From Omnitrophica WOR_2 bacterium RIFCSPLOWO2_12_FULL_46_30 (GTDB lineage Bacteria; Omnitrophota; Gorgyraeia; Gygaellales; UBA12090), in NCBI GenBank assembly GCA_001805845.1, contig MHHA01000009.1:1-25963 (forward strand): a DNA stretch of 25,963 nt, in the 5' to 3' direction. The first letter of the stretch is position 1. Every line of letters starts with the position of its first letter. This document shows positions 1 through 7,640 of the stretch, piece after piece. Position numbers and translations under genes: made by a program. The notes beneath the pieces were generated by a model. The model was not told the origin of the DNA. It did no database searches and saw only the letters and a list, made by a program, of their open reading frames with translations.

Positions 1-1481
1 GTCTTAAAGGTAACCGATGCCCTTTCTATGTGAATTTTCGTATTGCTAAGAGAATTCTTATAAACAGCGAAAAGCTTATTTTCTCCTACCTTCTGCAAAT
101 GATAATTTCTGACAATAGCCTCAAACATTTCCCTATCCTCATCCTGAAGCAGGACAATAAGCTTCGCAACTAAAAAGGGGTCAAACTTTCTGGAAGGCGC
201 AACCTCGGGAAATAAGCCATTTGCGCTGGGCCGCTCCGATATGCTCGCGGCAGTGATGCCGACAAGATAAAGTTTGGAATAAATAATATCCCCGGCTGCA
301 GAATTTTCCCTTATCAATTGAGCCAGGGACAGGTATTCATTCGGAAACCAGGCCAGGCTGGAAAAAAAGCGCTCATTACGGCCTGGCAAGAGCAGATTTA
401 CGAGCGCCGAATCGGCTAAATGTATTTTATATTTAATTCTGCCTCTTTTTTCGCTATCCTTATTCATTGCAAGTGTCGGCGAGAATAGCAAAATGTAACC
501 GATTAAAAATGTGAATAGAGGTCTTGCATACAGCCATGGCGCAGAGAGGCGGTGTTCGCATAAATAATCAAGCGCCATTGCCGAAAGAAAGATAATCGGC
601 AGATATCCCTGGGCATTAATAAAACGATAGGGATACGGCAGGAAAATCAGGCTGGAGAAGAAAAACGCCAGAAAGAGACGGTATTTCTTGTCTTTCTTTC
701 TCAGGAGCCAGAATGCAAAAGAAGCCAGGATGTAGTCAACTGTTTTGAATTCACAGAAATACTTCTCATTGCCTATGCCTGAGATGGAAATATATCTTAA
801 GCCGGCCAATTGCTTGTAGAGCATCGGCGCCGATAAGATTAGCGCAAATGCAAAAATAGCAAAAGATGTCCTTATGTATCGCTTATCAAATAAACCGTAT
901 AAGATAAGGCTAAGAGCAAAAAACCAGGACATCCCGATATGGGTATAAAAACATAATGCCAGTAAAAGCCCGGAGCGTATAACTTGTTTTTTGAGAAACT
1001 GATGCAGGCCCAGGAAACCAAAGAGCATGCTCATCGTCGCCGGAAGATAATTTGACAGTGAACTGTAAAAAGAAAATGATGAGCCAAGCATAAGGATGCA
1101 GAAAAATGCCAGGCGGCTGTTATAATTCCTCTTTACAAAATACCAAAGCGTAAGCATAAAACTGATTGGCGCCGCCGTTTCCAAAAACTTAACTAGGATG
1201 ATTTTGCTGATACCTGACTTGATAAAAAAAGCCAGGACGATATGTAAAAGCGGCGGATAGATATGGATTCTGCCGGCCGGCGCATACTGCCAGAAGTCCC
1301 AGCCGCTGTATCCGCCTGCCTGGATAAATCCCCAGGCCGTGAGGATATGATAGAAAATATCCATAAACTGGGGAAGTATTCTCCAGCGCGCGATTTGCAA
1401 AGTAGAAAAAGCGATAATTATAAGCTTGGAATATAAGTCCCAGGAAAATTTTACTTGATAATTTTTAGATAGAGCCATCAT
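1..1481 (-). CDS. multi-pass membrane protein, GT-C/PTPS-related-like, 3' end off the window
   Basis: The frame stays open from the ATG at 1481 to the window edge, giving about 493 residues with no stop, so the C-terminus is missing. The translation is strongly hydrophobic, with many predicted membrane segments separated by short basic loops such as VKRN, LRKKDKK and KKQ. An early loop carries an acidic residue (FMDIFYH, about residues 39-45), then SGWDFW and IYPPLLH (about 74-80). This D...YPPL layout is typical of the large GT-C-like membrane glycosyltransferase and 6-pyruvoyl-tetrahydropterin-synthase-related membrane families, which usually act on lipid-linked sugars. The last 100 or so visible residues look soluble. 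The ATG shares its A with the truA stop (TAATG), so translation is probably coupled. A second Met follows directly. The substrate cannot be told, and the family assignment is by pattern only. Confidence 0.7.
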   Translation of the reverse strand, partial: MMALSKNYQVKFSWDLYSKLIIIAFSTLQIARWRILPQFMDIFYHILTAWGFIQAGGYSGWDFWQYAPAGRIHIYPPLLHIVLAFFIKSGISKIILVKFLETAAPISFMLTLWYFVKRNYNSRLAFFCILMLGSSFSFYSSLSNYLPATMSMLFGFLGLHQFLKKQVIRSGLLLALCFYTHIGMSWFFALSLILYGLFDKRYIRTSFAIFAFALILSAPMLYKQLAGLRYISISGIGNEKYFCEFKTVDYILASFAFWLLRKKDKKYRLFLAFFFSSLIFLPYPYRFINAQGYLPIIFLSAMALDYLCEHRLSAPWLYARPLFTFLIGYILLFSPTLAMNKDSEKRGRIKYKIHLADSALVNLLLPGRNERFFSSLAWFPNEYLSLAQLIRENSAAGDIIYSKLYLVGITAASISERPSANGLFPEVAPSRKFDPFLVAKLIVLLQDEDREMFEAIVRNYHLQKVGENKLFAVYKNSLSNTKIHIERASVTFK

Positions 1482-2308
1482 TAGTAATTAACCTTAACCA
1501 AAAATAATCCCCGCGCCGGGGCAGTCGGGCCTGCCAATTTTCTGTCTTTAGCGCGCAGTATTTTCTTTATAATCCCTCTCTTAAATCTGCCCCTGGCCAG
1601 CTCAAGCAATGTGCCGATGATGTTGCGCGCCATATTATATAAAAATCCGTCAGCCTCAATATCAATTATTATCAGCGCCTGCCTGCTGAGCAGGCAGGGA
1701 TAGCGCCTCTTCCCGAGGCGGGAGATAGCGCATAGCGGACGCGGGCGAGTTTTAATAGAAATATCGCGGATAGTCCGGGTAGTTGTTTTAGCTGTGGAGC
1801 CGCGGGCGCAGAAAGAGCTAAAATCGTGCCTGCCTAATAAAACCCCGGCTTCCTGGCGCATCAGCCGCATATTCAACTTATAAGGAACCTGCAATGTCCA
1901 CTTATTTAAAAATGCGCTCTTGAGACCGCTGTTGAGGATAACATAGCGGTAGGTTTTGGATTTTGCCGAATAGCGGGAATGAAAATCTTCCTTAACTTCG
2001 CTTATATCTTTTATAGAGATATCTTCCGGCAGGAGGCTGTTAAGCGCTTTCTGGATATTAGCAAGAGGAAGTTTTGATTGGGTTTTAAAATTTGCTATTT
2101 GGGCCAGGGCATGCACCCCGGCATCGGTTCTGCCTGAGGCGATAACCCTAACTTTTTCCTGCAGAATTTTCTGAAGATTCCGCTCTATCGTTTCCTGTAC
2201 AGTCTTTACTTTGTGACTTTGTGACTTTGTGACTTTGTGACTTTTCTGTATCTGCCATCCGGCATAATTTGTCCCATCATATTCTATTTCAAGCTTGAGA
2301 TTACGCAT
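1481..2308 (-). CDS. truA: tRNA pseudouridine(38-40) synthase TruA, with two repeat-derived insertions
   Basis: TruA isomerises uridines 38-40 in the tRNA anticodon arm. Seen here: the N-terminal strand with YDGTNYAGWQ (10-19), the catalytic motif GRTDAGVHAL with Asp62, the HDFSSF segment (161-166) and the C-terminal DIEADGFLYNMARNIIGTLLE. At 275 aa it is longer than most TruA proteins (about 245-265), and two segments explain the excess. Residues 22-34 are encoded by an 8-bp tandem repeat and sit between GWQIQ and TVQETIE, where the family usually has only a few residues. Residues about 188-211 (RPRPLCAISRLGK and onward) sit in a beta-hairpin before IIIDIEADG and are encoded by palindromic repeats. 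Both lie in likely surface loops, so the enzyme is probably active. The start overlaps the asd end by 25 bp. Confidence 0.95.
   Translation of the reverse strand: MRNLKLEIEYDGTNYAGWQIQKSHKVTKSQSHKVKTVQETIERNLQKILQEKVRVIASGRTDAGVHALAQIANFKTQSKLPLANIQKALNSLLPEDISIKDISEVKEDFHSRYSAKSKTYRYVILNSGLKSAFLNKWTLQVPYKLNMRLMRQEAGVLLGRHDFSSFCARGSTAKTTTRTIRDISIKTRPRPLCAISRLGKRRYPCLLSRQALIIIDIEADGFLYNMARNIIGTLLELARGRFKRGIIKKILRAKDRKLAGPTAPARGLFLVKVNY
1678..1698. repeat. family A palindrome inside truA
   Basis: Arms CCTGCCTGC and GCAGGCAGG flank a 3-base centre (TGA on the plus strand). It is the same 21-bp unit as at 7716-7736 and 16632-16652. It lies in frame in truA and encodes part of the extra peptide YPCLLSRQA before the conserved DIEADGF segment. 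Confidence 0.85.
1704..1723. repeat. second small inverted repeat inside truA
   Basis: CGCCTC (1704-1709) and GAGGCG (1715-1720) form a stem with a 5-base loop, and TCCCG/CGGGA (1711-1723) is an overlapping alternative. It adjoins the family A copy, and together they encode the extra 20-25 residues of TruA. Whether it is an independent element or part of one compound insertion cannot be told from one copy. Confidence 0.55.
2209..2244. repeat. 8-bp tandem repeat (4.5 units) inside truA
   Basis: Four perfect copies of CTTTGTGA (2209-2240) are followed by a partial CTTT. They lie in the coding region and give residues 22-34 of TruA (a K-S-H-K-V-T-K-S-Q-S-H-K-V run). The unit is not a multiple of three, so gain or loss of a single copy would shift the frame ahead of catalytic Asp62. 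Confidence 0.9.
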
Positions 2309-3318
2309 TCGGCAATCTGCACCGCGTTGGTAGCGGCTCCCTTGCGCAGGTTATCGGCAACCACCCACAGCCAAAGGCCATTTTTCACAAAGGGATCCCG
2401 GCGGATTCTTCCGACAAAGGTTTCATCTTTACCCTCAACGTCCTTAGGCATAGGATAGAGATTATTTTTAGGGTCATCAATAACAATCACCCCGGGGGCT
2501 TTCTTTAAAAGATCCCGCGCCTTTTGCGGCGCAATCGGCTCTTTGGTCTCTATATAGACGGACTCAGAATGGCCTGTGCGCACAGGGACCCGCACCGTGG
2601 TCGCGGAAATTTTTATTTTATCATCGTGCATAATTTTGTGGGTCTCTTTAACTAATTTCCATTCTTCATTCGTATAATCACATTCGGCGAAACTGCCAAT
2701 GTGAGGAAAAACATTGTAAGCTAATTGTTGCGGCATTGCTTTTGTTTTGAGGCTTACCTGCACATTCTCAAATCCGCCAGAGGCGATTCTTGAGGTCTCT
2801 TCTTTTAATTGTTCCACCGCTTGCCTTCCTGCTCCAGAGGATGCCTGAAGGGTAGTTAAAATTATTCTTTTAATTCCCGCCTTCTTATAAATAGGCCAGA
2901 GTGCCACCGCCATCTGAATAGTTGAACAATTGGGATTAGCAATGATACCTTTATGCCTTTTGACATCTTTGGCGTTTACCTCGGGAACAACTAAGGGAAC
3001 CCTGGGATCCATCCGAAAATCAGCGCCATTATCAATTACCACAGCCCCTTTTTTAACCGCAATCGGCGCCCATTGAAGGCTAGCTCCTTTTTCGCCTTCT
3101 GTCCCGGCAAATAAGGCAATATCAATGCCTTCAAATCCTCCGGCTGAAATTTCCTTTACTGAATATTTTTCTGCGTCAATCTCAATCTCTCTTGCCGTGC
3201 GCGCAAAGACGCGCAGCTCGCCAAGGGGAAAATTGCGCTGCCTTAAAACCCTAAGCATCTCAATGCCTACCGCGCCGACACCAACGACTGCCACATTATA
3301 TTTAGCTTTTTTCTTCAT
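2284..3318 (-). CDS. asd: aspartate-semialdehyde dehydrogenase
   Basis: Asd reduces aspartyl-4-phosphate to aspartate semialdehyde with NADPH, the branch point to lysine, threonine and methionine. Numbered from the start chosen here, the N-terminal nucleotide-binding motif VAVVGVGAVGIE is followed by the catalytic cysteine in NPNCSTIQM (about Cys131), SSGAGRQAVEQL, and the active-site histidine in RTGHSESVY (about His250). Length 344 aa is normal. I chose the ATG at 3318 because GAAGG lies 9 nt before it. An ATG three codons upstream (3327) has that GAAGG directly against it, so it is less likely. The gene overlaps the leuB end by 17 bp and the truA start by 25 bp. Asd following leuCDB suggests one amino-acid biosynthesis operon. 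The segment NGADFRMD varies slightly from the common SSAFRMD form. Confidence 0.95.
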   Translation of the reverse strand: MKKKAKYNVAVVGVGAVGIEMLRVLRQRNFPLGELRVFARTAREIEIDAEKYSVKEISAGGFEGIDIALFAGTEGEKGASLQWAPIAVKKGAVVIDNGADFRMDPRVPLVVPEVNAKDVKRHKGIIANPNCSTIQMAVALWPIYKKAGIKRIILTTLQASSGAGRQAVEQLKEETSRIASGGFENVQVSLKTKAMPQQLAYNVFPHIGSFAECDYTNEEWKLVKETHKIMHDDKIKISATTVRVPVRTGHSESVYIETKEPIAPQKARDLLKKAPGVIVIDDPKNNLYPMPKDVEGKDETFVGRIRRDPFVKNGLWLWVVADNLRKGAATNAVQIAECVISSLK

Positions 3319-4381
3319 CCGTCTCATCCTTCTTCATATTATCCACTACCAAATCCCCAACCTCGCTCGTAGAATAACCCATCTTTCCCGCGGCCAGGGA
3401 TTTTAAATTTTTGGCTACAATTTTTATCACCGCATTCTCAACTGCTTCGGCTGCCCTGGCCTCTCCTAAATTTTCCAGCAGCATTGAAAGCGCGCAGATT
3501 GCTGCTAAAGGGTTAATCGCGTTTTTTCCGCTGTATTTGGGCGCGCTTCCGCCGATAGGCTCAAACATAGAAACGCCTATCGGGTTGATGTTTCCTCCCG
3601 CGGCAATGCCCATTCCTCCCTGAATCATCGCCCCCAAATCGGTGATGATGTCGCCAAACATATTATCCGTGACGAGCACGTCAAACCACTCCGGATTCTT
3701 CACAAACCACATCGTTGCCGCGTCCACATGGGCATAATCCGTAGCTATATCCGGATATTCCTTAGCCACCTCATCAAAAGTCCTCTGCCAGAGGTCCCAG
3801 GCATAGGTTAAAACATTGGTCTTGCCGCAGAGGGTAAGTTTTTTCTTTTTGTTACGTTTGCGGGTATATTCAAAGCCGTAGCGGATACAGCGCTCAACCC
3901 CCTTACGGGTATTATAGGAAATCTGTATGGCAACCTCATCCTTTGTGGCTTTATCCCTGAACTCGCCCATCCCCTTATAAAGCCCTTCGGAGTTTTCCCT
4001 GACCACCACAAAATCAATATCCTCAGGTTTTTTATCTTTTAAAGGGCAAAACCTTTCATTATAGAGTTTTACCGGGCGCAAGTTTATATACTGGTCTAAA
4101 GAAAATCTTAATTTTAAGAGTATGCCGGTTTCTAAAATTCCCGGCTTAACCTCCGGATGGCCTATTGCCCCTAAATATATGGCAGAATATTGCCTTAATT
4201 CTTCTATATCTTTATCCTCTAAGGTTTTCCCGGTCTTTAAATAGCGCTCTCCGCCAAAATCAAAGCTCTTGGTTTCATATTGAAACTTATATTTTTTACT
4301 CGCTGCCTCTAAAACCTTAAGCCCTTCACGAATAACCTCGGGCCCTGTTCCATCGCCCGGTATAACTGCGATTTTATACAT
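3302..4381 (-). CDS. leuB: 3-isopropylmalate dehydrogenase family (LeuB)
   Basis: This is a member of the isopropylmalate/isocitrate dehydrogenase family, NAD(P)-dependent beta-decarboxylating enzymes. Visible are IPGDGTGPEV (7-16), substrate arginines in LRFSLDQYINLRP (Arg92, Arg102) and Arg128, Lys187, and metal-binding aspartates in TDNMFGDIITDLG (Asp244, Asp248), then the cofactor segment EPIGGSAPKYSGKNAINP. Its position directly after leuC and leuD argues for 3-isopropylmalate as substrate. One point is unlike textbook LeuB: the loop reads VVVRENSEGLYKG rather than RELTGGIYFG, closer to isocitrate or homoisocitrate dehydrogenases and some archaeal LeuB forms. The start overlaps leuD by 8 bp. 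Length 359 aa is typical. The LeuB call rests mainly on context, the family call on sequence. Confidence 0.88.
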   Translation of the reverse strand: MYKIAVIPGDGTGPEVIREGLKVLEAASKKYKFQYETKSFDFGGERYLKTGKTLEDKDIEELRQYSAIYLGAIGHPEVKPGILETGILLKLRFSLDQYINLRPVKLYNERFCPLKDKKPEDIDFVVVRENSEGLYKGMGEFRDKATKDEVAIQISYNTRKGVERCIRYGFEYTRKRNKKKKLTLCGKTNVLTYAWDLWQRTFDEVAKEYPDIATDYAHVDAATMWFVKNPEWFDVLVTDNMFGDIITDLGAMIQGGMGIAAGGNINPIGVSMFEPIGGSAPKYSGKNAINPLAAICALSMLLENLGEARAAEAVENAVIKIVAKNLKSLAAGKMGYSTSEVGDLVVDNMKKDETDEEKS

Positions 4382-4865
4382 TTGTCCTGCTCCTTATCCA
4401 CTGCATCAGCCCGCCGGAGGCAACAATTTTTTGCATAAACTCAGGGAATCCTTCTGATTTGTAAATCTTTCCTTGCGTAATATTTTTAATTACGCCGCCG
4501 GTTAAATCAATCTCTAATTCGTCGCCGCCTTTTATTTCATCCGCCCGGGGGACTTCAAGGATAGGAAGCCCGGTATTGATGGCGTTACGGTAAAAAATCC
4601 GGGCAAAGGAGCTGGCAATAACGCAAGAGATACCCGCGCCCTTGATGGCAAGCGGAGCGTGCTCCCGGCTTGAGCCGCAGCCAAAGTTCTTTCCTGCGGC
4701 TATTATATCACCCTTTGTAACCTGTTTGGCAAAATCTGGAGCAATAGTTTCCATACATTTCTTGCCTAACTCAACAGGATCAGTGGTAACCAGATATTTT
4801 GCGGCGATAATATCGTCGGTGTTTACATCGTCAGCGAACTTATGCGCTTTACCCTTTAGTATCAT
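4374..4865 (-). CDS. leuD: 3-isopropylmalate dehydratase small subunit
   Basis: LeuD is the swivelling small subunit that, with LeuC, isomerises 2-isopropylmalate to 3-isopropylmalate. At 163 aa it has the short form typical of archaea and many deep-branching bacteria. It shows KFADDVNTDDIIAAKYL near the N-terminus, the signature GCGSSREHAPLAIKGAG in the middle, and FARIFYRNAINTGLP after it. The ATG at 4865 is preceded by AGGG at 5 nt spacing, and that AGGG lies in the arm of a 55-bp palindromic element (4870-4924) that fills the gap to leuC. The 3' end overlaps leuB by 8 bp. Confidence 0.95.
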   Translation of the reverse strand: MILKGKAHKFADDVNTDDIIAAKYLVTTDPVELGKKCMETIAPDFAKQVTKGDIIAAGKNFGCGSSREHAPLAIKGAGISCVIASSFARIFYRNAINTGLPILEVPRADEIKGGDELEIDLTGGVIKNITQGKIYKSEGFPEFMQKIVASGGLMQWIRSRTNV

Positions 4866-4869
4866 CTTA

Positions 4870-4924
4870 ACCCTGTTCGAAACCTCTTTCTCTTTGAAGG
4901 TTGCCCCGCAGTTTCAAACGGGGT
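4870..4924. repeat. family B 55-bp palindromic element, copy 1 (leuC-leuD gap)
   Basis: Outer arms 4870-4883 and 4911-4924 pair at 13 of 14 positions, including one G-T wobble. The middle holds CCTCTTTCTCTTTG. It aligns without gaps to 17028-17082 at about 47 of 55 bases. It occupies almost the whole 64-bp gap between the leuC stop and the leuD start, and its minus-strand 3' arm contains the AGGG placed 5 nt before the leuD ATG. Confidence 0.88.
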
Positions 4925-4929
4925 AAACG

Positions 4930-6249
4930 CTATACGTTTTCCGGATGTGTAATCCTTCCCCTAATCGCCGATGCCGCGGCAACCGCTGGATTAGAAAGAT
5001 AAACGAAGCTTTTTGGCGAACCCATTCTGCCGATAAAATTGCGGTTAGTGGTGGCAATAGCGGTCTCACCGTCTGCCAGCAGCCCGCAGTGGCCGCCTAA
5101 ACAGGGGCCGCAGGTTGAAGTTGAGATTACGCAGCCGGCTTTAGCAAATGTCTCAATCAGGCCTTCCTTAATTGCCTGTTTATAGACATTCTGGGTTGCC
5201 GGAATGACAATGGCGCGCAGGCCGGATTTTACTTTATTGCCCTGCATTACTTTTGCCGCCAGCCTTAAATCCGAAATTCTACCGTTAGTGCAGGAACCAA
5301 TTACCACCTGATCCACCTTAACATCTTTAAGCTGGCTTACTCCCTTGACGTTGCTGGGCAGATGCGGACAGGCCACCTGCGGCTCTAAATCCGAAACATC
5401 ATATTCCTTAACCTTAGCATACCGGGCATCCTCATCGCTTTTTAAGTTCAGCCCATATGGCTTTTTCCTGGTTTCTGGTTTCCCTGGCCCGCTTCGCTTT
5501 GCCAGGGCGGGCTGGTTTCTGGTTACTTGTTTTATATACTCAAAGGTCATCTCATCCGGCTCAATAATCCCTGACTTCCCCCCCGCCTCAATTGCCATAT
5601 TGCACATCGCAAAGCGGTCATCCATACCTAACCTTGCAATTACCGGGCCTGAAAATTCCATTGCCTTATACAACGCGCCGTCAACCCCGATATCTCCTAT
5701 GGTATAAAGAATCAAATCCTTGCCGCCAACCCATTTTTTAAGCTTTCCTTTATAGCTCAACTTCATCGTCTCAGGAACCCTGAACCAGCAAAAGCCGCTC
5801 ATCCAGCTTCCGGCAATATCCGTTGAGCCCATTCCGGTTGAAAAAGCTCCCAGCGCTCCGTAGGTGCAGGTATGCGAATCCGCGCCCACCACTAAATCTC
5901 CCGGGCCAACCAAGCCCAGCTCGGGCAATAGGGCATGTTCAATGCCCATCTGTCCAACTTCAAAATAATTTTTAATCTTTTGTTCTTTAGCAAATTCCCG
6001 CAGTAATTTTGCCTGGTTCGCGCTCTTTAGGTCTTTTGCCGGGATAAAATGGTCGGGCACCAGGGCTATCTTCCGGGTATTAAATACTTTTCTTGAACCC
6101 GACTTCTTGAATTCTTCAATGGCTAAGGGAGCAGTAATGTCATTGGCTAAGCTCAAGTCAATCTTAGCCCAGATAAATTCTCCGGGATGAATGTCTTGCT
6201 TACCGGGAGTATGCTTTAAAAGTATCTTCTCGGTAATGGTATAAGCCAT
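4930..6249 (-). CDS. leuC: 3-isopropylmalate dehydratase large subunit
   Basis: LeuC is the aconitase-family large subunit that carries the 4Fe-4S cluster. Cluster ligands are visible as GSCTNGR (Cys320) and CGPCLGGH (Cys380, Cys383). GADSHTCTYGALGAFSTGMGSTD (123-145) and the C-terminal GRMGSPKS segment are also typical. At 439 aa it is slightly long for the short LeuC/HacA type (about 420). The excess lies at about residues 243-267 (a TRNQPALAKRSGPGKPETRKK run), between IKQV and LKSDEDA, where a GC-rich hairpin (5482-5507) is embedded in the coding sequence. The start lies 15 bp after the fabF stop, so leuCDB-asd may be read from the fatty-acid block. I saw no leuA in the window. Confidence 0.95.
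   Translation of the reverse strand: MAYTITEKILLKHTPGKQDIHPGEFIWAKIDLSLANDITAPLAIEEFKKSGSRKVFNTRKIALVPDHFIPAKDLKSANQAKLLREFAKEQKIKNYFEVGQMGIEHALLPELGLVGPGDLVVGADSHTCTYGALGAFSTGMGSTDIAGSWMSGFCWFRVPETMKLSYKGKLKKWVGGKDLILYTIGDIGVDGALYKAMEFSGPVIARLGMDDRFAMCNMAIEAGGKSGIIEPDEMTFEYIKQVTRNQPALAKRSGPGKPETRKKPYGLNLKSDEDARYAKVKEYDVSDLEPQVACPHLPSNVKGVSQLKDVKVDQVVIGSCTNGRISDLRLAAKVMQGNKVKSGLRAIVIPATQNVYKQAIKEGLIETFAKAGCVISTSTCGPCLGGHCGLLADGETAIATTNRNFIGRMGSPKSFVYLSNPAVAAASAIRGRITHPENV
5482..5507. repeat. in-frame hairpin inside leuC
   Basis: CCCTGGC (5482-5488) pairs with GCCAGGG (5501-5507) across a 12-base loop, and GCCCGC/GCGGGC offers a second pairing. Flanking sequence repeats CTGGTTTCTGGTT on both sides. 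It encodes part of an extra basic, proline-rich loop of LeuC, so it looks like a repeat-type insertion, though with different bases from family A. Confidence 0.6.
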
Positions 6250-6264
6250 ATTATGGAGTATGAA

Positions 6265-7506
6265 TTATTCTTTGAACTTCTTCGCGACCAGGGTGGCGTT
6301 GTGGCCGCCAAAACCTAATGAGTTAGACATAGCTACGTTTATTTTCATCTTCCGGGAAACATTAGGCACATAATCCAGGTCGCAATCGGGATCGGGGACT
6401 TCCTGGTTTATCGTGGGATGAAGCAGGGAATGATAAATTGAGAGGCACAAGACAACAAACTCTACGCCTCCGGCAGCGCCTAAGAGATGGCCGGTCATTG
6501 ACTTGGTGGAATTAACCGCGATTTTATAGGCATGGCTGCCAAAGGCCTTTTTTATGGCTAAGGTTTCTATCTTATCGTTTAAGAAAGTTGAGGTCCCGTG
6601 GGCATTAATATAATCCATCTCTTCAGGCCTGATATTGCCGTCGGCTAAGGCGGCCTGCATTGCCCTCATTGCCCCGTCTCCGGTGGCATCAGGGGCAGTC
6701 ATATGATAGGCATCCGCGGACATGCCATAACCGGCTATTTCTGCGTAGATACGGGCATTTCTCTTTAAGGCGTGCTCTAAAGATTCCAGCACCACAATCC
6801 CTGCCCCCTCTGCCATCACAAAGCCATCCCTTAGTTTATCAAAGGGGCGCGACGCCTTTTCCGGCGCATCATTTCTGCGCGAAAGCGCTTTAAGAGCGCA
6901 GAAACCTCCCACTCCTAGAGCGGTGACGCAGCTTTCTGTTCCTCCGGCGAGCATAATATCGGCATCTCCATAGCGGACTATGCGAAAGGCATCCCCGATA
7001 GCGTGAGAACCTGAAGCGCAGGCGGTAGCTACGCAGGAATTAGGGCCCTTAAGGCCTAAGCTTATGGAAATATGTCCTGCCGCCTCATTAACGATGAGCA
7101 TAGGAATCATAAAAGGCGAAAACCTTGAAGGGCCTTTCTCAAAATATACCCTGCATTGTTCCTCCACAATACGTAGGCTTCCGATGCCAGAGCCAACTAT
7201 GACTCCGATACGGTTGGCATCCTCTTTTGCCAGGTCCAATCCCGCATCAGCAACTGCCTGTTTAGCAACCGCAACTGCGAACTGGGCGAATTTCTCCATT
7301 CGCTTGGCTTCTTTAGCGTCCATATGCTTAGTGGGCTCGAAATCCTTCACTTCCCCGGCTATCCTTGAATCAAAGTTTGAAGCGTCAAAGGAAGTAATCG
7401 GGCCTATCCCGCTCTTACCGGAGATTAAAGCCCGCCAGAAACTCTCTATATCGTTACCGACTGGAGAAATGACTCCCAATCCTGTGATGACCACTCGTCG
7501 TTTCAT
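6265..7506 (-). CDS. fabF: beta-ketoacyl-ACP synthase II
   Basis: FabF elongates acyl-ACP by condensation with malonyl-ACP in type II fatty acid synthesis. The 413-aa protein has the full thiolase-fold KAS II layout: VVITGLGVISPVGND at the N-terminus, the nucleophile Cys163 in ATACASGSHAIG, His303 in NAHGTST, His340 in KSMTGHLLGAAG, and the C-terminal NSLGFGGHNA. The catalytic positions match the E. coli enzyme. It follows acpP after a 230-bp gap full of stem-loops. The best Shine-Dalgarno (AGGGG at 7516-7520, 9 nt from the ATG) lies in the arm of one of them, so translation may be controlled by that structure. It is the last gene of the fab block and ends 15 bp before leuC. Confidence 0.97.
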   Translation of the reverse strand: MKRRVVITGLGVISPVGNDIESFWRALISGKSGIGPITSFDASNFDSRIAGEVKDFEPTKHMDAKEAKRMEKFAQFAVAVAKQAVADAGLDLAKEDANRIGVIVGSGIGSLRIVEEQCRVYFEKGPSRFSPFMIPMLIVNEAAGHISISLGLKGPNSCVATACASGSHAIGDAFRIVRYGDADIMLAGGTESCVTALGVGGFCALKALSRRNDAPEKASRPFDKLRDGFVMAEGAGIVVLESLEHALKRNARIYAEIAGYGMSADAYHMTAPDATGDGAMRAMQAALADGNIRPEEMDYINAHGTSTFLNDKIETLAIKKAFGSHAYKIAVNSTKSMTGHLLGAAGGVEFVVLCLSIYHSLLHPTINQEVPDPDCDLDYVPNVSRKMKINVAMSNSLGFGGHNATLVAKKFKE

Positions 7507-7514
7507 ATTAATGA

Positions 7515-7575
7515 GCCCCTGCCGTTTTGTTTCGTTTTGTTACAGCGAAGCGAAACAAAACGAAACAGCAGGGGC
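7515..7575 (-). promoter_or_regulatory. long stem-loop that covers the fabF Shine-Dalgarno
   Basis: GCCCCTGC (7515-7522) pairs with GCAGGGGC (7568-7575), and an inner 14-bp stem joins 7528-7541 to 7554-7567 around a 12-base loop, with a 5-base bulge at 7523-7527. That is 22 pairs in all. On the minus-strand transcript the 3' arm contains AGGGG, 9 nt from the fabF ATG, so folding would hide the ribosome-binding site. The pairing is seen directly. A regulatory role is inference, and it may simply be a repeat element whose arm resembles a Shine-Dalgarno. Confidence 0.6.
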
Positions 7576-7582
7576 GAATTAA

Positions 7583-7629
7583 CCCCCCTGTTTTGATTTT
7601 GTGCGTTTTTTGCACAAAATCAAGGGGGG
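7583..7629. repeat. family C hairpin with C6/G6 ends, copy 1
   Basis: CCCCCC (7583-7588) and GGGGGG (7624-7629) flank a perfect 12-bp stem (7593-7604 with 7612-7623) and a 7-base loop, with four unpaired bases TGTT on the left. The same plan (C6, TGNT, TTG-rich stem, G6) recurs at 14741-14814 with a different inner stem. It lies between acpP and fabF. Confidence 0.75.
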
Positions 7630-7640
7630 ATAAAAGATTT

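Noticed and set aside
2795..2835. SSGAGRQA in asd as a family A derived peptide
   Set aside because: The AGRQ string looks similar, but this segment is normal in aspartate-semialdehyde dehydrogenases and the DNA lacks the palindrome.
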